A DNA stretch of 64,000 nucleotides from Lactobacillus gasseri ATCC 33323 = JCM 1131. Its GTDB lineage: Bacteria > Bacillota > Bacilli > Lactobacillales > Lactobacillaceae. A program made the position numbers and the translations under genes. Below the pieces are notes generated by a model. That model saw only the letters and a list, made by a program, of their open reading frames with translations, had not been told where the DNA came from and searched no databases. The stretch spans positions 868,001 through 932,000 of the forward strand of contig NC_008530.1 in assembly GCF_000014425.1 (NCBI RefSeq), written 5' to 3'. How positions within the stretch are numbered: position 1 is the stretch's first letter; each line of letters opens with the position of its first letter. Shown one piece after another: positions 10,208-19,584 of the stretch.

Positions 10208-10570
10208 ATGATCAGCAAATATAAAAAAGACTATGAAAAAACTGTAATGGGATATTTGTCTTATCTTCCAGATTTTAAAAACATTAAGAACTTACAAGAA
10301 GAGATGAAACTATATACTAGTGATTCTAATCAATTTGAAGTTCTTATTTATAAACAAAAGGGTAATGCCAGAGGTATTATTGGTATTCAAGAAGAGAAGG
10401 ATTTTATAATTATTCGCTATCTTTCTCTTGATCCAACAATGCGTGATTCTGAGACTAAACGCTTGGTAATGAAAGATTTAAAGCATCTTTATCCTGATAA
10501 AATGATTACCACTTTACCTGACTGGGCTTTTTTATTAAGTTATTTAAAGGAAGATAAGACTGATGAATAA
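10208..10570 (+). CDS. ribT: RibT-like GNAT-fold protein
   Basis: 120 residues resembling RibT, a small GNAT-type protein first noted at the end of the Bacillus riboflavin operon next to scpA-scpB. The position between xerD and scpA matches that order. The protein has a short beta-rich core (FEVLIYKQKGNARGIIGIQE, about 38-57) and no riboflavin-biosynthesis neighbour here. It overlaps scpA by 8 bases. The acetyltransferase activity is unproven, so the call rests on synteny and size. Confidence 0.65.
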   Translation: MISKYKKDYEKTVMGYLSYLPDFKNIKNLQEEMKLYTSDSNQFEVLIYKQKGNARGIIGIQEEKDFIIIRYLSLDPTMRDSETKRLVMKDLKHLYPDKMITTLPDWAFLLSYLKEDKTDE

Positions 10571-11306
10571 TGCCGATGAATTAACTTTAGATCTTCCCAA
10601 TTTTACAGGACCACTAGATTTACTTTTGCATTTGATTAGATCACAAAAGATAGATATTTACGATATTCCAATTGCGAAGATTACTGGGCAATACTTAGCT
10701 AATCTAGCTCGCTGGCAGACTTTAGATTTGCAAATTGCTGGCGAGTATTTTGTGATGGCGTCAACTCTGCTTAGAATTAAATCGCAATATTTACTTCCCA
10801 AAAATGATTTTGTAGAGGAAGACCAATATCAGGAAGATCCGCGTGCTGAATTAGTTGAGCAGTTAGTTCAATATTCGGTTTTTCAAAGAATTGCTGAATA
10901 TTTCAAAAAGCGTGATGAAGAAATGCCAATTACTGTGGCTAAGGATCCGTCTGTTTCACCAAAAAAGAAAGTTGAGCCACTTCCCTTAGGAGAAATTACA
11001 AGTGATGAGCTTGCTAATACTTTTAAGGTAGTTTTAGAGCGCTTTAAATTAAGAAAACCACAAGTAGGGCAAATAGAAGTTCATGAGGCGTCTATTGAAG
11101 AAATGACGACATTTTTGAAGGATAAACTTCATCATCGAAAATCGACTAGTTTTTTTGACTGTATTAAAAATTTTCAGGATCTTGATCAAGTAATTGGTTT
11201 GTTTTTAGCAGTTTTAGAATTATGTCGTGATCATAAAATTTTAGTAAAGCAAAATAGAGATTTTGGTGACCTAGAATTAGAGAAAGTTGAGACCAATGGC
11301 AAGTAA
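10563..11306 (+). CDS. scpA: Segregation and condensation protein A (ScpA)
   Basis: Kleisin subunit that bridges the SMC ATPase heads in the condensin complex compacting the chromosome. 247 residues, normal length. The N-terminal hallmark [21 protein letters not shown] sits near 15-35 and a C-terminal winged-helix segment near 165-240. It overlaps both ribT (8 bases) and scpB (11 bases), showing tight translational coupling within the xerD-ribT-scpA-scpB-rluB operon. Confidence 0.94.
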
Positions 11307-11886
11307 AGAAGCACAATTAGAAGCTCTCCTTTATGCAGCAGGGGATGATGGTTTAGAAACAGATAATTTATTGCAATTATTGGAAATTTCACCATCGGCA
11401 TTACGAGAGTTAGCAAATCATCTAAAAGATCGACTTAAAAATGATGAGAATTCAGGCTTACAACTGATCTGCATTAATCACACTTATAAATTAACTACCA
11501 GTGCAGAATGCGGGGACGTTATTTCTAAATTTTTCCAAAAGGATTTATCAAAGAACCTAAGTCAGTCAGCTCTTGAAATTCTCTCAATTATTGCATATCG
11601 TCAGCCGATAACAAGGGTTGAAATTGACGACTTACGAGGCGTTAACTCATCAGGAGCATTGCAGACTTTAGTTTGGCGTGGACTAATCAAAGTAAATGGT
11701 AAAAAAGATGTGCCTGGACACCCTAATTTATATGTGACTACAGACTATTTCTTACAGTATTTTAACTATGAGAGTTTAGCTGATTTACCAGTAATTGAAG
11801 AGTTTGAAGCAGATGACAATCCTGTGAACTTATTTGATCAAGATGAGCAAAATAGCAAAGAAATAAATTTTGATGAAGGAGAGTAA
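11296..11886 (+). CDS. scpB: Segregation and condensation protein B (ScpB)
   Basis: Dimeric winged-helix partner of ScpA in the SMC-ScpAB condensin. 196 residues from ATG 11296; a TTG three codons upstream is open but less likely, as the ATG has an AAAGTTGAG spacing of about five bases. Characteristic segments: [13 protein letters not shown] near the start, [15 protein letters not shown] (about 93-107) and [18 protein letters not shown], typical of ScpB. An acidic C-terminal tail follows residue 170. Confidence 0.94.
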
Positions 11887-11887
11887 A

Positions 11888-12607
11888 ATGGCTGAAAGAT
11901 TGCAAAAAGTAATTGCCCAAGCTGGTGTTGCGTCAAGACGTAAAGCTGAAAAAATGATTTCAGCTGGACAAGTAACTGTTAATGGTAAAAAAATTACCGA
12001 ACTTGGAACGAAAGTCGAACCTAGCGATAAGATTGAAGTAAATGGAGTTCCAATCGAGAAAGAAACACTCCACACATATTTGTTTTATAAACCTCGTGGC
12101 GTAATTTCTTCAGTAAAGGATGACAAGGGAAGAAAGACTGTTGTCGACTTTTTTGAAGATGTACCATATCGTTTATATCCAGTTGGACGTCTTGACTATG
12201 ATACTTCTGGCTTATTATTGATGACCAATGATGGTGAATTAGCTAATAAATTGATGCACCCTCGTAATGAAGTACCCAAGGTTTATGTAGCCAAAATTAA
12301 AGGACTTCTTTCTCCAGAAGATATCCGTTCCCTTACTCATGGGGTTCGAATTGATGGTCGCAAGAGTGCGCCTGCAAAATTGAAGATTTTAAAGACTGAT
12401 GAAAAGAAAAATACTCAGATTGTTCAGTTAACGATTCATGAAGGTCATTATCACCAAGTTAAGCGAATGTTTGAAGCAGTTCATCATTTCGTTGAAAAAT
12501 TATCTCGTGAAAAATACGCTTTCTTGACATTGAAATCACTTACTTCAGGCGAATATCGTGAATTGACGCATGAAGAAGTCTTTCGACTAAATCACTTAGC
12601 TGACTAA
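11888..12607 (+). CDS. rluB: 23S rRNA pseudouridine synthase (RluB family)
   Basis: RsuA/RluB-type pseudouridine synthase; by family it modifies a uridine in helix 89 of 23S rRNA (U2605 in E. coli). 239 residues. N-terminal S4 RNA-binding domain (AERLQKVIAQAGVASRRKAE) and catalytic domain with PVGRLDYDTSGLLL, which holds the catalytic Asp. The ATG at 11888 has a good GAAGGAGAG site; the longer in-frame start at 11870 lacks one. It directly follows scpB, as in other Firmicutes. Confidence 0.93.
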   Translation: MAERLQKVIAQAGVASRRKAEKMISAGQVTVNGKKITELGTKVEPSDKIEVNGVPIEKETLHTYLFYKPRGVISSVKDDKGRKTVVDFFEDVPYRLYPVGRLDYDTSGLLLMTNDGELANKLMHPRNEVPKVYVAKIKGLLSPEDIRSLTHGVRIDGRKSAPAKLKILKTDEKKNTQIVQLTIHEGHYHQVKRMFEAVHHFVEKLSREKYAFLTLKSLTSGEYRELTHEEVFRLNHLAD

Positions 12608-12624
12608 CGCTCCTTGTCAAGCTA

Positions 12625-12633
12625 TGATAAAAT
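12625..12633 (+). promoter_or_regulatory. Extended -10 promoter for the LysM gene
   Basis: TGATAAAAT is an extended -10 located 36 bases before the LysM protein start, just after rluB. The TATAAT at 12647-12652 is too close to the ribosome binding site to be the promoter of this gene. Confidence 0.45.
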
Positions 12634-12668
12634 AAAACTAATAACCTATAATTGTGGAGGATTTTGGA

Positions 12669-13415
12669 ATGAAGGAAAATAAATCTCAGGACAATCAAGA
12701 ACCTAAAGGTCCTTACAAGCATTTTGAACGTCCGACAACATCTAGAAGTGCGATGCATCATCGTCATCATTCAGAGCCTGCACCTGAACCAACTCCTAGT
12801 CGACCAGAAAAGAACTCTAAGGGCACAAAACATAGTCAGTTATGGGCTGGTTTGATTATTGTAGCAATAATTTTGATTGCCTTGATTCCGATTGTTTCTT
12901 CAAAATTGCACTCTAATTCTAATAATTTGGCTGAAAAGAGTGTTAAAGTTTCAAAGAGTTCTTCTAAGTCTCATAAATCTAAGAGTAAAAAGCCTAAGCG
13001 TAGCTCATCAAAGAAGAGTAAGTCTAAGAGTAGCGTAAAGAAAGAGGAGAAGAAATCTTCAAGTCAATCTCATGATGTGACTCCAGCTACAACTAGTCAA
13101 TCACAATCTCAAAGTAGTCAAACTAGCCAAAGCAGTACACAATCTTATGCTTCTAGTGCTAGTCAAACTACCACTCAAGGCCAAACTCAACAAGCAAACC
13201 AAAATTCATACCAAAATAACCAAAATACTTGGCAGAATTACAGTGGAAACAGCTCATCACAAAATCAAGCTCCAAGTTCTTACACTGTTCAAGAAGGTGA
13301 TTCTTTATCAAAAATTGCTCGTGAAAATAACACTTCAGTGCATCATTTAGAGCAGCTTAATGGTTTAGAATCAGCTGATAGTATTAGTATTGGTCAATCA
13401 ATTAAACTTAAGTAA
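12669..13415 (+). CDS. Membrane-anchored LysM-domain protein
   Basis: 248 residues: charged cytoplasmic N-terminus (1-57), one membrane helix (LWAGLIIVAIILIALIPIV, about 58-78), a long low-complexity linker rich in Ser, Lys, Gln and Thr (about 80-200), and a C-terminal LysM domain (SYTVQEGDSLSKIARENNTS, about 203-247) that would bind peptidoglycan. No catalytic domain is present, so its role is probably wall attachment or recognition. ATG 12669 is chosen over the upstream GTG 12654 because GTGGAGG (12654-12660) is its ribosome binding site. The linker codons are repetitive and likely length-variable. Confidence 0.85.
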   Translation: MKENKSQDNQEPKGPYKHFERPTTSRSAMHHRHHSEPAPEPTPSRPEKNSKGTKHSQLWAGLIIVAIILIALIPIVSSKLHSNSNNLAEKSVKVSKSSSKSHKSKSKKPKRSSSKKSKSKSSVKKEEKKSSSQSHDVTPATTSQSQSQSSQTSQSSTQSYASSASQTTTQGQTQQANQNSYQNNQNTWQNYSGNSSSQNQAPSSYTVQEGDSLSKIARENNTSVHHLEQLNGLESADSISIGQSIKLK

Positions 13416-13431
13416 TTAAAGAACATTATTA

Positions 13432-13460
13432 TTTACAATTTAATTAAGAAGTATTATTAT
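13432..13460 (+). promoter_or_regulatory. Promoter of the FMN-riboswitch/ribU unit
   Basis: TTTACA (13432-13437), 17-base spacer, TATTAT (13455-13460). Predicted start near 13467, shortly before the riboswitch. Confidence 0.55.
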
Positions 13461-13489
13461 TTACTTGTAAAAAGTAAATAAAAGGATGT

Positions 13490-13594
13490 TGTCTTCAGGG
13501 CAGGGTGCAATTCCCGACCGGCGGTTAGAGTCCGCGAGCTACGATGTAGTTGAACCTCAGGTACCGATAGTTAAAGTCTAGATGGAAGAAGACA
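13490..13594 (+). promoter_or_regulatory. FMN riboswitch (RFN element)
   Basis: The conserved RFN blocks are clear: GTCTTCAGGGCAGGGTGCAA, then TTCCCGACCGGCGGT, AGTCCGCGAGC, a variable stem, ACCTCAGGTACCGA and AGTCTAGATGGAAGAAGAC. Closing stem P1 pairs GTCTTC (13491-13496) with GAAGAC (13588-13593). Binding of FMN is known to favour the downstream terminator, so riboflavin uptake falls when flavin is plentiful. Confidence 0.96.
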
Positions 13595-13624
13595 GACTTA
13601 AAACTAAACATGATTTAGATTAAT

Positions 13625-13655
13625 AAGGTCTGTTGCTGAAGCAACAGGCCTTTTG
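13625..13655 (+). terminator. Riboswitch-controlled terminator
   Basis: AAGGTCTGTTGC (13625-13636), TGAA loop, GCAACAGGCCTT (13641-13652), then TTTG. It lies between the FMN aptamer and the ribU ribosome binding site (TATGGAGG), the usual layout of transcription-attenuating FMN riboswitches. Confidence 0.85.
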
Positions 13656-13676
13656 TATGTTATGGAGGAATATATC

Positions 13677-14270
13677 ATGCAAAGAAAAACTAGTTTAAGT
13701 CATGTAAGACTTGCTTATTGGCTCGCCTGGGCAATGATAGGTGCACTGGCATTTTTAATTATGAAAATCGAAGTCCCGATTATTCCAGGCTTTGATTATT
13801 TGAAGATGGACTTTTCAGATTCGCTCGTTGCCTTGAGCACTTTAGTTTTTGGACCTCTAGGCGGAACTATGATTGCACTCTTTAAGTCTTTATTGAGTCT
13901 GTTTATTTCTGGCTTTAACCCAATTTCAATGATTGGACAATTAGCTGCTTTTTTAGCAAGTTTAGCTTATATCTTGCCGTTTTATTTCATCAGTAAAAAA
14001 CACGAGGATAAAGCCAAATATCAAATTTTTGGTTTAATTGTAGGTACATTAGCTTTAACAGTAGTAATGTCATTAGCAAATTATTTCGTTTTAACTCCAA
14101 TGTATATTTCTTTAATGGGATTTAAGTTAAATTCCTCTCTTTTAACTTACGTTGTTTCTGCTATTATTCCTTTCAACTTGATTAAGGGTTTGATTAACAG
14201 TATTGTTGTTTTGATTTTAGCGAAAACTTTATTACCTGTTCTAGAAAAATTTGTAAAACGTAATTTCTAA
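13677..14270 (+). CDS. ribU: Riboflavin ECF transporter S component RibU
   Basis: Substrate-binding membrane subunit of an energy-coupling-factor transporter for riboflavin. 197 residues with five or six hydrophobic helices. The N-terminal helix ends with FLIMKIEVPIIPGFDYLKMD, a RibU-type signature, followed by LVFGPLGGTMIALFKSLLS. ATG 13677 is chosen because GGAGG (13664-13668) lies eight bases upstream; a longer TTG reading starts inside the terminator. The shared EcfAA'T module is elsewhere. Placement behind an FMN riboswitch confirms the substrate. Confidence 0.94.
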   Translation: MQRKTSLSHVRLAYWLAWAMIGALAFLIMKIEVPIIPGFDYLKMDFSDSLVALSTLVFGPLGGTMIALFKSLLSLFISGFNPISMIGQLAAFLASLAYILPFYFISKKHEDKAKYQIFGLIVGTLALTVVMSLANYFVLTPMYISLMGFKLNSSLLTYVVSAIIPFNLIKGLINSIVVLILAKTLLPVLEKFVKRNF

Positions 14271-14283
14271 AAGAATTATATTT

Positions 14284-14312
14284 AGCCAGAAGTCGAGTGA
14301 CTTCTGGTTTTT
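14284..14312 (+). terminator. ribU intrinsic terminator
   Basis: CCAGAAGTC (14286-14294), GAGT loop, GACTTCTGG (14299-14307), followed by TTTTTG. Confidence 0.9.
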
Positions 14313-14363
14313 GTTTTATGGTAGAATTTACTTTGAATGAAAAAGAAAGGACTCAATTTTTTA

Positions 14364-15029
14364 ATGCAAGTAGCTATTGATGGTCCTGCATCAGCGGGGA
14401 AGAGTACAGTTGCTAAAATTATTGCGCATAATTTAGGCTATATTTATATCGATACTGGTGCAATGTATCGAGCATGTACATTAATTGCACACGACAATCA
14501 CGTTGACTATGGGGATGAAAAGGCAATCTTAGACCTAGTTGACAAGAGCACAATTGAATTTAAGCAAGAAGATGGAGAACAGAAAGTTTATGTAAATGGC
14601 AAAGATGTATCAATCGCCATCAGAACGCCGGAAATTACTGAAAATGTTTCTCAAGTGTCAGCCTTAAAGTCAATTCGTGAGAAGATGGTTGAATTACAGC
14701 GTGAGATGGCTGGTAAACACGATGTTATTATGGATGGCCGTGATATTGGAACGACAGTCTTACCAGATGCTGAGGTAAAGATTTTCTTAATCGCTAGTGT
14801 TGCATCAAGAGCTAAGAGACGCTTTTTAGATTTTCAAGAAAAGGGAATTCACCAAGACTTGAAAGACATTGAACATGATATTGAAGTTCGCGATTATAAA
14901 GATTCTCATCGAGAAATTTCGCCATTAAAAAAAGCAGCGGATGCAATTGAATTAGATACAACAAACCTTACTATTGATGAGGTTGTAGCTAAAATAAGCG
15001 AGATAATTCAAAAAAAGCAAAAAAATTAA
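14364..15029 (+). CDS. cmk: Cytidylate kinase
   Basis: Phosphorylates CMP and dCMP with ATP. 221 residues from ATG 14364, the normal length. The P-loop IDGPASAGKSTVAK is near residue 5-18; YIDTGAMYRACT and DGRDIGTTVLPDA are family signatures. AAAGAAAGGA precedes this ATG, with a rather long spacing of about 12. An ATG at 14337 would add nine residues, but an extended -10 (TGGTAGAAT, 14319-14327) puts the RNA start almost on it, so it is less likely. Followed by rpsA, the classic cmk-rpsA order. Confidence 0.95.
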   Translation: MQVAIDGPASAGKSTVAKIIAHNLGYIYIDTGAMYRACTLIAHDNHVDYGDEKAILDLVDKSTIEFKQEDGEQKVYVNGKDVSIAIRTPEITENVSQVSALKSIREKMVELQREMAGKHDVIMDGRDIGTTVLPDAEVKIFLIASVASRAKRRFLDFQEKGIHQDLKDIEHDIEVRDYKDSHREISPLKKAADAIELDTTNLTIDEVVAKISEIIQKKQKN

Positions 15030-15091
15030 ACAAAAGTGTGGAAAAAAGACATCAAGTACTTTAAAATAAAGTATGATATTGGGAGGTAATT

Positions 15092-16291
15092 ATGACAGAT
15101 AATAGTAATCAATTCTTAGATGCTCTAAAAGAAATGCAGGGAGTTGAAGTCGGCAACATTGTTAACGTTGAAGTTTTAAGTGTTGAAGATGGACAAATCG
15201 CTGTTGGTGTTGAAAATGCAGGTGTTGAAGGTGTAATCACTAAACGTGAATTCACTAACGACCGTAACGCAGATTTGAACCAATTGGTAAAACCTGGTGA
15301 TAAGTTTGAAGCTTTAGTTCTTAGAAGAGCTGGTGGCGATAAAGAAAACGGTGAATTCTTCTTCTCAGTTACTCGTTTGAAGGAAAGAGAAGCCTACAAG
15401 GAATTAGAAAAGGTCTTTGAAGAAGGCAAGACTGTTGAAGGTACTGTAACTGGTGCTGTTCGCGGTGGCTTATTAGTTGACGTTGGTACACGTGGTTTCT
15501 TACCAGCATCACTTATTTCTAACCGTTACGTTTCTGACTTGAAGCCTTACATTGGCAAGAAGATGAACTTGAAGATCACTGAAATTGATCCTAACAAGAA
15601 CAGATTAATTCTTTCAAGAAAAGACTTAATCGAAAAGGAACGTGAAGAAGCATTCGAAAACGTTGCTTCACAATTAGTTGTAGGTGATACTGTTGAAGGT
15701 AAAGTATCACGTTTAACTGGTTTTGGTGCCTTTGTTGACGTTGGTGGTGTGGACGGTTTAGTTCACATTTCAGAAATTTCTTACAAGCATGTTGACAAGC
15801 CAAGTGATGTATTGAAGGCTGGTCAAGATGTTAAGGTTAAAGTTATCGGTATTGATGACGATAGACACAGAATCTCCCTGTCAATTAAGCAAACTTTACC
15901 ATCCCCATTTGAAGAAGCTACTGAAGGTTTACATGAAGGCGACATCATTGAAGGTGAAGTTAAGACTTTAACTTCATTCGGTGCATTCGTCGAAGTAGCT
16001 GATGGAATCCAAGGTTTAGTACACGTTTCAGAAATTGCTAACAAGCACGTTGATAAGCCAAGTGATGTTTTAAAGGTTGGTCAAACTGTTAAAGTTAAAG
16101 TTTTGAGCGTTGACCCAAGTGACAGAAGAATCTCATTGTCAATCAAGCAAGCTGATCCTAATGCTGCTAAGAGTGAAAACTCACGTCCACGTCGTCGTCA
16201 AGATTCTGTAGCTGATAAGTACATGAATGACAATGACAACGGTTTTGCTTTAGGTGACATTATTGGTGATCAACTTAAAGATAAGGATTAA
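15092..16291 (+). CDS. rpsA: 30S ribosomal protein S1 homologue
   Basis: 399 residues with four S1 RNA-binding domains at about 18-90, 105-170, 190-260 and 275-345, fewer than the six of E. coli S1, as usual in Firmicutes. The last two are near-identical in pattern (GFGAFVDVGGVDGLVHISEI and SFGAFVEVADGIQGLVHVSE). GGGAGGTAAT gives a strong ribosome binding site. Codon bias indicates strong expression. A basic/acidic tail follows residue 355. Its role in initiation is less essential in Gram-positives than in E. coli. Confidence 0.93.
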   Translation: MTDNSNQFLDALKEMQGVEVGNIVNVEVLSVEDGQIAVGVENAGVEGVITKREFTNDRNADLNQLVKPGDKFEALVLRRAGGDKENGEFFFSVTRLKEREAYKELEKVFEEGKTVEGTVTGAVRGGLLVDVGTRGFLPASLISNRYVSDLKPYIGKKMNLKITEIDPNKNRLILSRKDLIEKEREEAFENVASQLVVGDTVEGKVSRLTGFGAFVDVGGVDGLVHISEISYKHVDKPSDVLKAGQDVKVKVIGIDDDRHRISLSIKQTLPSPFEEATEGLHEGDIIEGEVKTLTSFGAFVEVADGIQGLVHVSEIANKHVDKPSDVLKVGQTVKVKVLSVDPSDRRISLSIKQADPNAAKSENSRPRRRQDSVADKYMNDNDNGFALGDIIGDQLKDKD

Positions 16292-16304
16292 TCGTCATTC
16301 GTCT

Positions 16305-16333
16305 AAAAAAGCTGACTCCGGTCAGCTTTTTTT
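16305..16333 (+). terminator. rpsA intrinsic terminator
   Basis: AAAAAAGCTGAC, TCCG loop, GTCAGCTTTTTTT: perfect stem flanked by A and T tracts. Confidence 0.93.
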
Positions 16334-16367
16334 ATTTCTTAGATAAATAGAAAGGGGTAGAAATAAT

Positions 16368-17651
16368 ATGTCATTACCCATCGTTGCATTAGTTGGACGA
16401 CCAAATGTTGGTAAATCAACTATTTTTAACAGAATTATTAATTCTCGCGTCGCTATTGTCGAGGATAAAGCTGGCGTCACTAGAGATAGAATTTATGCTC
16501 GTGCTGAATGGATGGGCCATGAATTTATCCTAATTGATACTGGTGGTATTACTTTAGACTCTGGTGAGATCGAAGAGCAAATTAAGGCTCAAGCTGAAAT
16601 TGCGATTGATGAAGCTGACGTAATCGTCATGTTGGGGGATGTTACTCAGCATATGACTAACATGGATGAAACAATTGCTAAAATGCTTTATCGAACTAAA
16701 AAGCCAATTATTTTAGCAGTCAACAAGGCTGATAATCCTGAACAAAGAACTGATATTTATGATTTCTATAGTTTAGGTTTGGGCGACCCAATTCCTGTTT
16801 CTGGTAGTCACGGAACTGGTATGGGAGATTTACTTGATGCAATTGTTGGTGAATTTGGCGATAAGGCTAACCAACATGAAGATGATTCAATTCGTTTTAG
16901 TGTAATTGGTCGTCCTAATGTAGGAAAATCTTCACTGGTAAATGCTATTTTAGGTGAACAACGTGTAATTGTTTCTAACATCGAAGGAACAACGAGAGAC
17001 GCCATAGACACGACTTTTACTAATGATGGGCAAAAGTATACTATTGTCGATACTGCCGGTATTAGACGCCGTGGTAAGGTCTATGAGAAGACTGAAAAGT
17101 ATTCAGTTTTAAGAGCGATTAGTGCCATTGAAGAAAGTGATATTACACTTTTAGTTTTAGATGCTAGCACAGGCATTCGTGAACAAGATAAGCACGTTGC
17201 TGGATATGCTCACGACGCAGGCCGAGGGGTAATTATCGTCGTAAACAAGTGGGATCTTCCTAAGAAATATAGCACAAGTATGAAGGACTTTGAGGACACA
17301 ATTAGACAAGAGTTCCAATACTTAGACTATGCTCCAATTGTTTTCGTTTCGGCAAAGACTGGTCAAAGAGTTCCTGATATTTTGAAGCTAGTTAAAGAGG
17401 TTCACGATAATCAAACTCGCCGCATTAAGTCTAGTGTCTTAAATGATTTGCTCCTTGAAGCAACTAGAATCACTCCAACGCCACTTGTTAACGGAAAGAG
17501 ATTAAGAATCTACTACATGACGCAAGTTGCAGTAACTCCGCCGACATTTGTTGTTTTTGTAAATGATCCAGAATTATTGCACTTCTCCTACCAGAGATTT
17601 TTAATTAATCAATTACGTCAGAACTTTGATTTTGGTAGGAACACCGATTAA
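16368..17651 (+). CDS. der: Ribosome biogenesis GTPase Der (EngA)
   Basis: Tandem-GTPase factor needed for 50S subunit maturation. 427 residues. First G domain: [11 protein letters not shown] (about 10-20), DTGG (about 57), NKAD (about 119). Second G domain: [11 protein letters not shown] (about 181-191), DTAGI (about 228), NKWD (about 294). The C-terminal KH-like domain (about 350-427) is present. GAAAGGGG is the ribosome binding site. Short gap to HU downstream. Confidence 0.97.
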   Translation: MSLPIVALVGRPNVGKSTIFNRIINSRVAIVEDKAGVTRDRIYARAEWMGHEFILIDTGGITLDSGEIEEQIKAQAEIAIDEADVIVMLGDVTQHMTNMDETIAKMLYRTKKPIILAVNKADNPEQRTDIYDFYSLGLGDPIPVSGSHGTGMGDLLDAIVGEFGDKANQHEDDSIRFSVIGRPNVGKSSLVNAILGEQRVIVSNIEGTTRDAIDTTFTNDGQKYTIVDTAGIRRRGKVYEKTEKYSVLRAISAIEESDITLLVLDASTGIREQDKHVAGYAHDAGRGVIIVVNKWDLPKKYSTSMKDFEDTIRQEFQYLDYAPIVFVSAKTGQRVPDILKLVKEVHDNQTRRIKSSVLNDLLLEATRITPTPLVNGKRLRIYYMTQVAVTPPTFVVFVNDPELLHFSYQRFLINQLRQNFDFGRNTD

Positions 17652-17721
17652 AATTTTAGCTAGAAAGCGTAAATAGGCTTAAAATTTCAAAAAAAAGGGG
17701 ATATATCTGCGAAAAAAGCTT

Positions 17722-17750
17722 GCAACTAAGCGTCTTAGTGTGCTAATTTT
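17722..17750 (+). terminator. Possible der terminator hairpin
   Basis: GCAACTAAG (17722-17730), CGT loop, CTTAGT-G-TGC (17734-17743) with one bulged G, followed by the imperfect run TAATTTTATT. A weak intrinsic terminator is the simplest reading; it could also be part of the hup leader. Confidence 0.4.
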
Positions 17751-17840
17751 ATTGCAGGGAATAATGAATAAATCATTTTTCTTATTTTTCAAAGGTTTTG
17801 TTTTAAAATACTATTAGTTCATTTCGGGAGGTGAAGTGGA

Positions 17841-18116
17841 ATGGCAAACAAGGCAGAATTAGTTTCTGAAGTTGCTGCTAAAACTGACTTAACCAAGAAA
17901 GAAGTTGCTGCTGCAGTTGATGCAATCTTTAGCTCTATTCAAGAAGATCTTGCTAAGGGTGAAAAAGTTCAATTGATCGGTTTCGGTACTTTTGAAGTAC
18001 GTCACCGTGCAGCTCGTAAGGGTCGTAACCCACAAACTGGGGCTGAAATCGAAATCCCAGCTTCTAAGGTTCCTGCATTCAAGCCAGGTAAGGCTCTTAA
18101 GGATGCTGTTAAGTAA
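17841..18116 (+). CDS. hup: DNA-binding protein HU
   Basis: 91-residue histone-like dimer that bends and compacts DNA. The full HU fold is present: [20 protein letters not shown] helices, then [20 protein letters not shown], the beta-ribbon arm with its conserved RNPQTG motif, and the C-terminal [24 protein letters not shown] is a very strong ribosome binding site. Preferred-codon bias suggests abundance. Candidate -10 elements (TAAAAT 17804-17809 or TACTAT 17809-17814) lie about 30 bases upstream. Confidence 0.97.
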   Translation: MANKAELVSEVAAKTDLTKKEVAAAVDAIFSSIQEDLAKGEKVQLIGFGTFEVRHRAARKGRNPQTGAEIEIPASKVPAFKPGKALKDAVK

Positions 18117-18137
18117 TTGTTCAGTTACTAGCAAAAT

Positions 18138-18174
18138 AAAAACGTGCTAAGTTATATAGCTTGGCACGTTTTTT
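18138..18174 (+). terminator. hup intrinsic terminator
   Basis: AACGTGCTAAG (18141-18151), loop, CTTGGCACGTT (18160-18170), followed by TTTT. One T-G wobble in the stem. Confidence 0.92.
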
Positions 18175-18216
18175 GTGTACAATTATTGTGTTAGCACAAA
18201 CGAAAAGAGTGAAAAA

Positions 18217-19476
18217 ATGACTTATTCTGAACAACTATTAGATGCAATTCAAAATCATGATTTTTCTGATAATCATATTCTTCTTAAAAAAGCACTAGAA
18301 AATGATGATCCAGAAGTTTTAGCTTCTTTAGCAGAAAATTTGACTGACCTTGGTTTTACTGATCTTTCTAAGGAAGTTTACCGCTATTTGATTGCTCAAT
18401 TTCCAAGAGAAGACTTGTTTAAGGTATACTTAGCTGAGATTTTATTAAATGATGGCGATGAAGATGATGGCTTGCAGCTTTTATATGATGTAAAGCCAGA
18501 AAGTGATGCTTATATTGAAAGCTTGCTTGATTTAGCTGATTATTATCAAAGTAATGGTCTAATTGAAACAGCTCGTCAAAAGCTCTTAGAAGCTCATAAA
18601 TTAGCTCCTGAAGAAGATGCAATCAACTTCGGCTTAGCAGAACTTGATTACTTAAGTGGCGATTATGGTGAAGCATTAGGACTATACCGCGAACTTGCAA
18701 AAGAAAATAAAACCTTTGGTGAAGTAGTCTTAAGTCAAAGAATTGCTGCTTGCCTCGCAAAATTAGGTGAGTACGAAGAAGCTGCCAACGAAATTAAGAG
18801 TCATGAAAATGATATCTTGAGTATTGATGCATTGTATGAAGCCGGCTTAATTATGTTATCTGCTGGCGATAATAAGGCCGCAATTAAATACTTAGATCAA
18901 GTGATTGAAACTCAACCAGATTATGTAAATGCCTATCCTTTGCTTGCTCAAGCTTATGCAGCAGAAGATAACAATGAAGAAGTATTGAGAACCGCCCAGA
19001 CAGGACTTTCTTATAATGAACTAGATGAGGTCTTGTATAGCTTGGGTGCAAAAGCAGCTGCTAACTTAAACCAATTGGATGAAGCAGAGCGCCTACTCAA
19101 GAAGGGGCTAGAAATCGCTCCCGACAATAGTGACTTGCGCTTGCAGTTATCTAACTTGTATCTTCACCAGCACCAAGATGAGGCAAATATTGCCTTATTT
19201 AAGGATCTTGATGATGAGGAACTTGAACCACAAGCTCACTGGAATATGGCTATCTCATATCAAAGACTTGAAGACTATGATAAGGCGAAGAGCGAATTCT
19301 TGCTTGCTTATCCTGCCTTTCAAAAGAATGCAAGCTTCTTGAGACAGATGATTAGCTTGTTCTATGAATTGCGAGAGATTCCGACGACCAAGGAATTGAT
19401 TAAGAAGTATCTGCAAGTTCAACCTGACGATATTGATATGCAAGATATGTTAGATGGATTGAATAGTGAAGAGTAG
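18217..19476 (+). CDS. Tetratricopeptide repeat protein
   Basis: 419 acidic residues made almost entirely of TPR-like helix pairs (for example the units starting near ALYEAGLIMLSAGDNKAAIK and LYSLGAKAAANLNQLDEAER). No membrane segment or enzymatic motif. TPR scaffolds mediate protein-protein contact; the partner is unknown. ATG 18217 is chosen over a longer reading that would start inside the hup terminator; AAAAGAGTG precedes it. It is the last core gene before the accessory island, so the island has probably inserted between this gene and the cca region. Confidence 0.85.
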   Translation: MTYSEQLLDAIQNHDFSDNHILLKKALENDDPEVLASLAENLTDLGFTDLSKEVYRYLIAQFPREDLFKVYLAEILLNDGDEDDGLQLLYDVKPESDAYIESLLDLADYYQSNGLIETARQKLLEAHKLAPEEDAINFGLAELDYLSGDYGEALGLYRELAKENKTFGEVVLSQRIAACLAKLGEYEEAANEIKSHENDILSIDALYEAGLIMLSAGDNKAAIKYLDQVIETQPDYVNAYPLLAQAYAAEDNNEEVLRTAQTGLSYNELDEVLYSLGAKAAANLNQLDEAERLLKKGLEIAPDNSDLRLQLSNLYLHQHQDEANIALFKDLDDEELEPQAHWNMAISYQRLEDYDKAKSEFLLAYPAFQKNASFLRQMISLFYELREIPTTKELIKKYLQVQPDDIDMQDMLDGLNSEE

Positions 19477-19479
19477 AAG

Positions 19480-19510
19480 AAAAGCTGGCTGTGAGGTCAG
19501 CTTTTTATTT
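19480..19510 (+). terminator. TPR gene terminator
   Basis: AAAGCTGGC (19481-19489), short loop, GTCAGCTTTTT (19497-19507) with one G-T wobble, ending in a T-tract. Confidence 0.85.
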
Positions 19511-19521
19511 TTGAAAAAGTT

Positions 19522-19550
19522 TATACAAAATTTATCTTCTTTCGTATAAT
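19522..19550 (+). promoter_or_regulatory. Promoter of the SNF2 helicase gene
   Basis: TATACA (19522-19527), 17-base spacer, consensus TATAAT (19545-19550), 35 bases before the start codon. Confidence 0.6.
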
Positions 19551-19584
19551 CAATGATATAAGTTTTAATTAGAAGTTGGGTTTA

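Noticed and set aside
12647-12652. Perfect TATAAT before the LysM gene
   Set aside because: Transcription from it would begin after the ribosome binding site GTGGAGG, so it cannot serve this gene.
13147-13350. Open frame inside the LysM gene
   Set aside because: A shadow of the Gln/Ser/Thr-rich linker; the repetitive codons leave other frames open.
17656-17675. cre-like AGAAAGCGTAAATA after der
   Set aside because: Only 11 of 14 match and no clear promoter close by.
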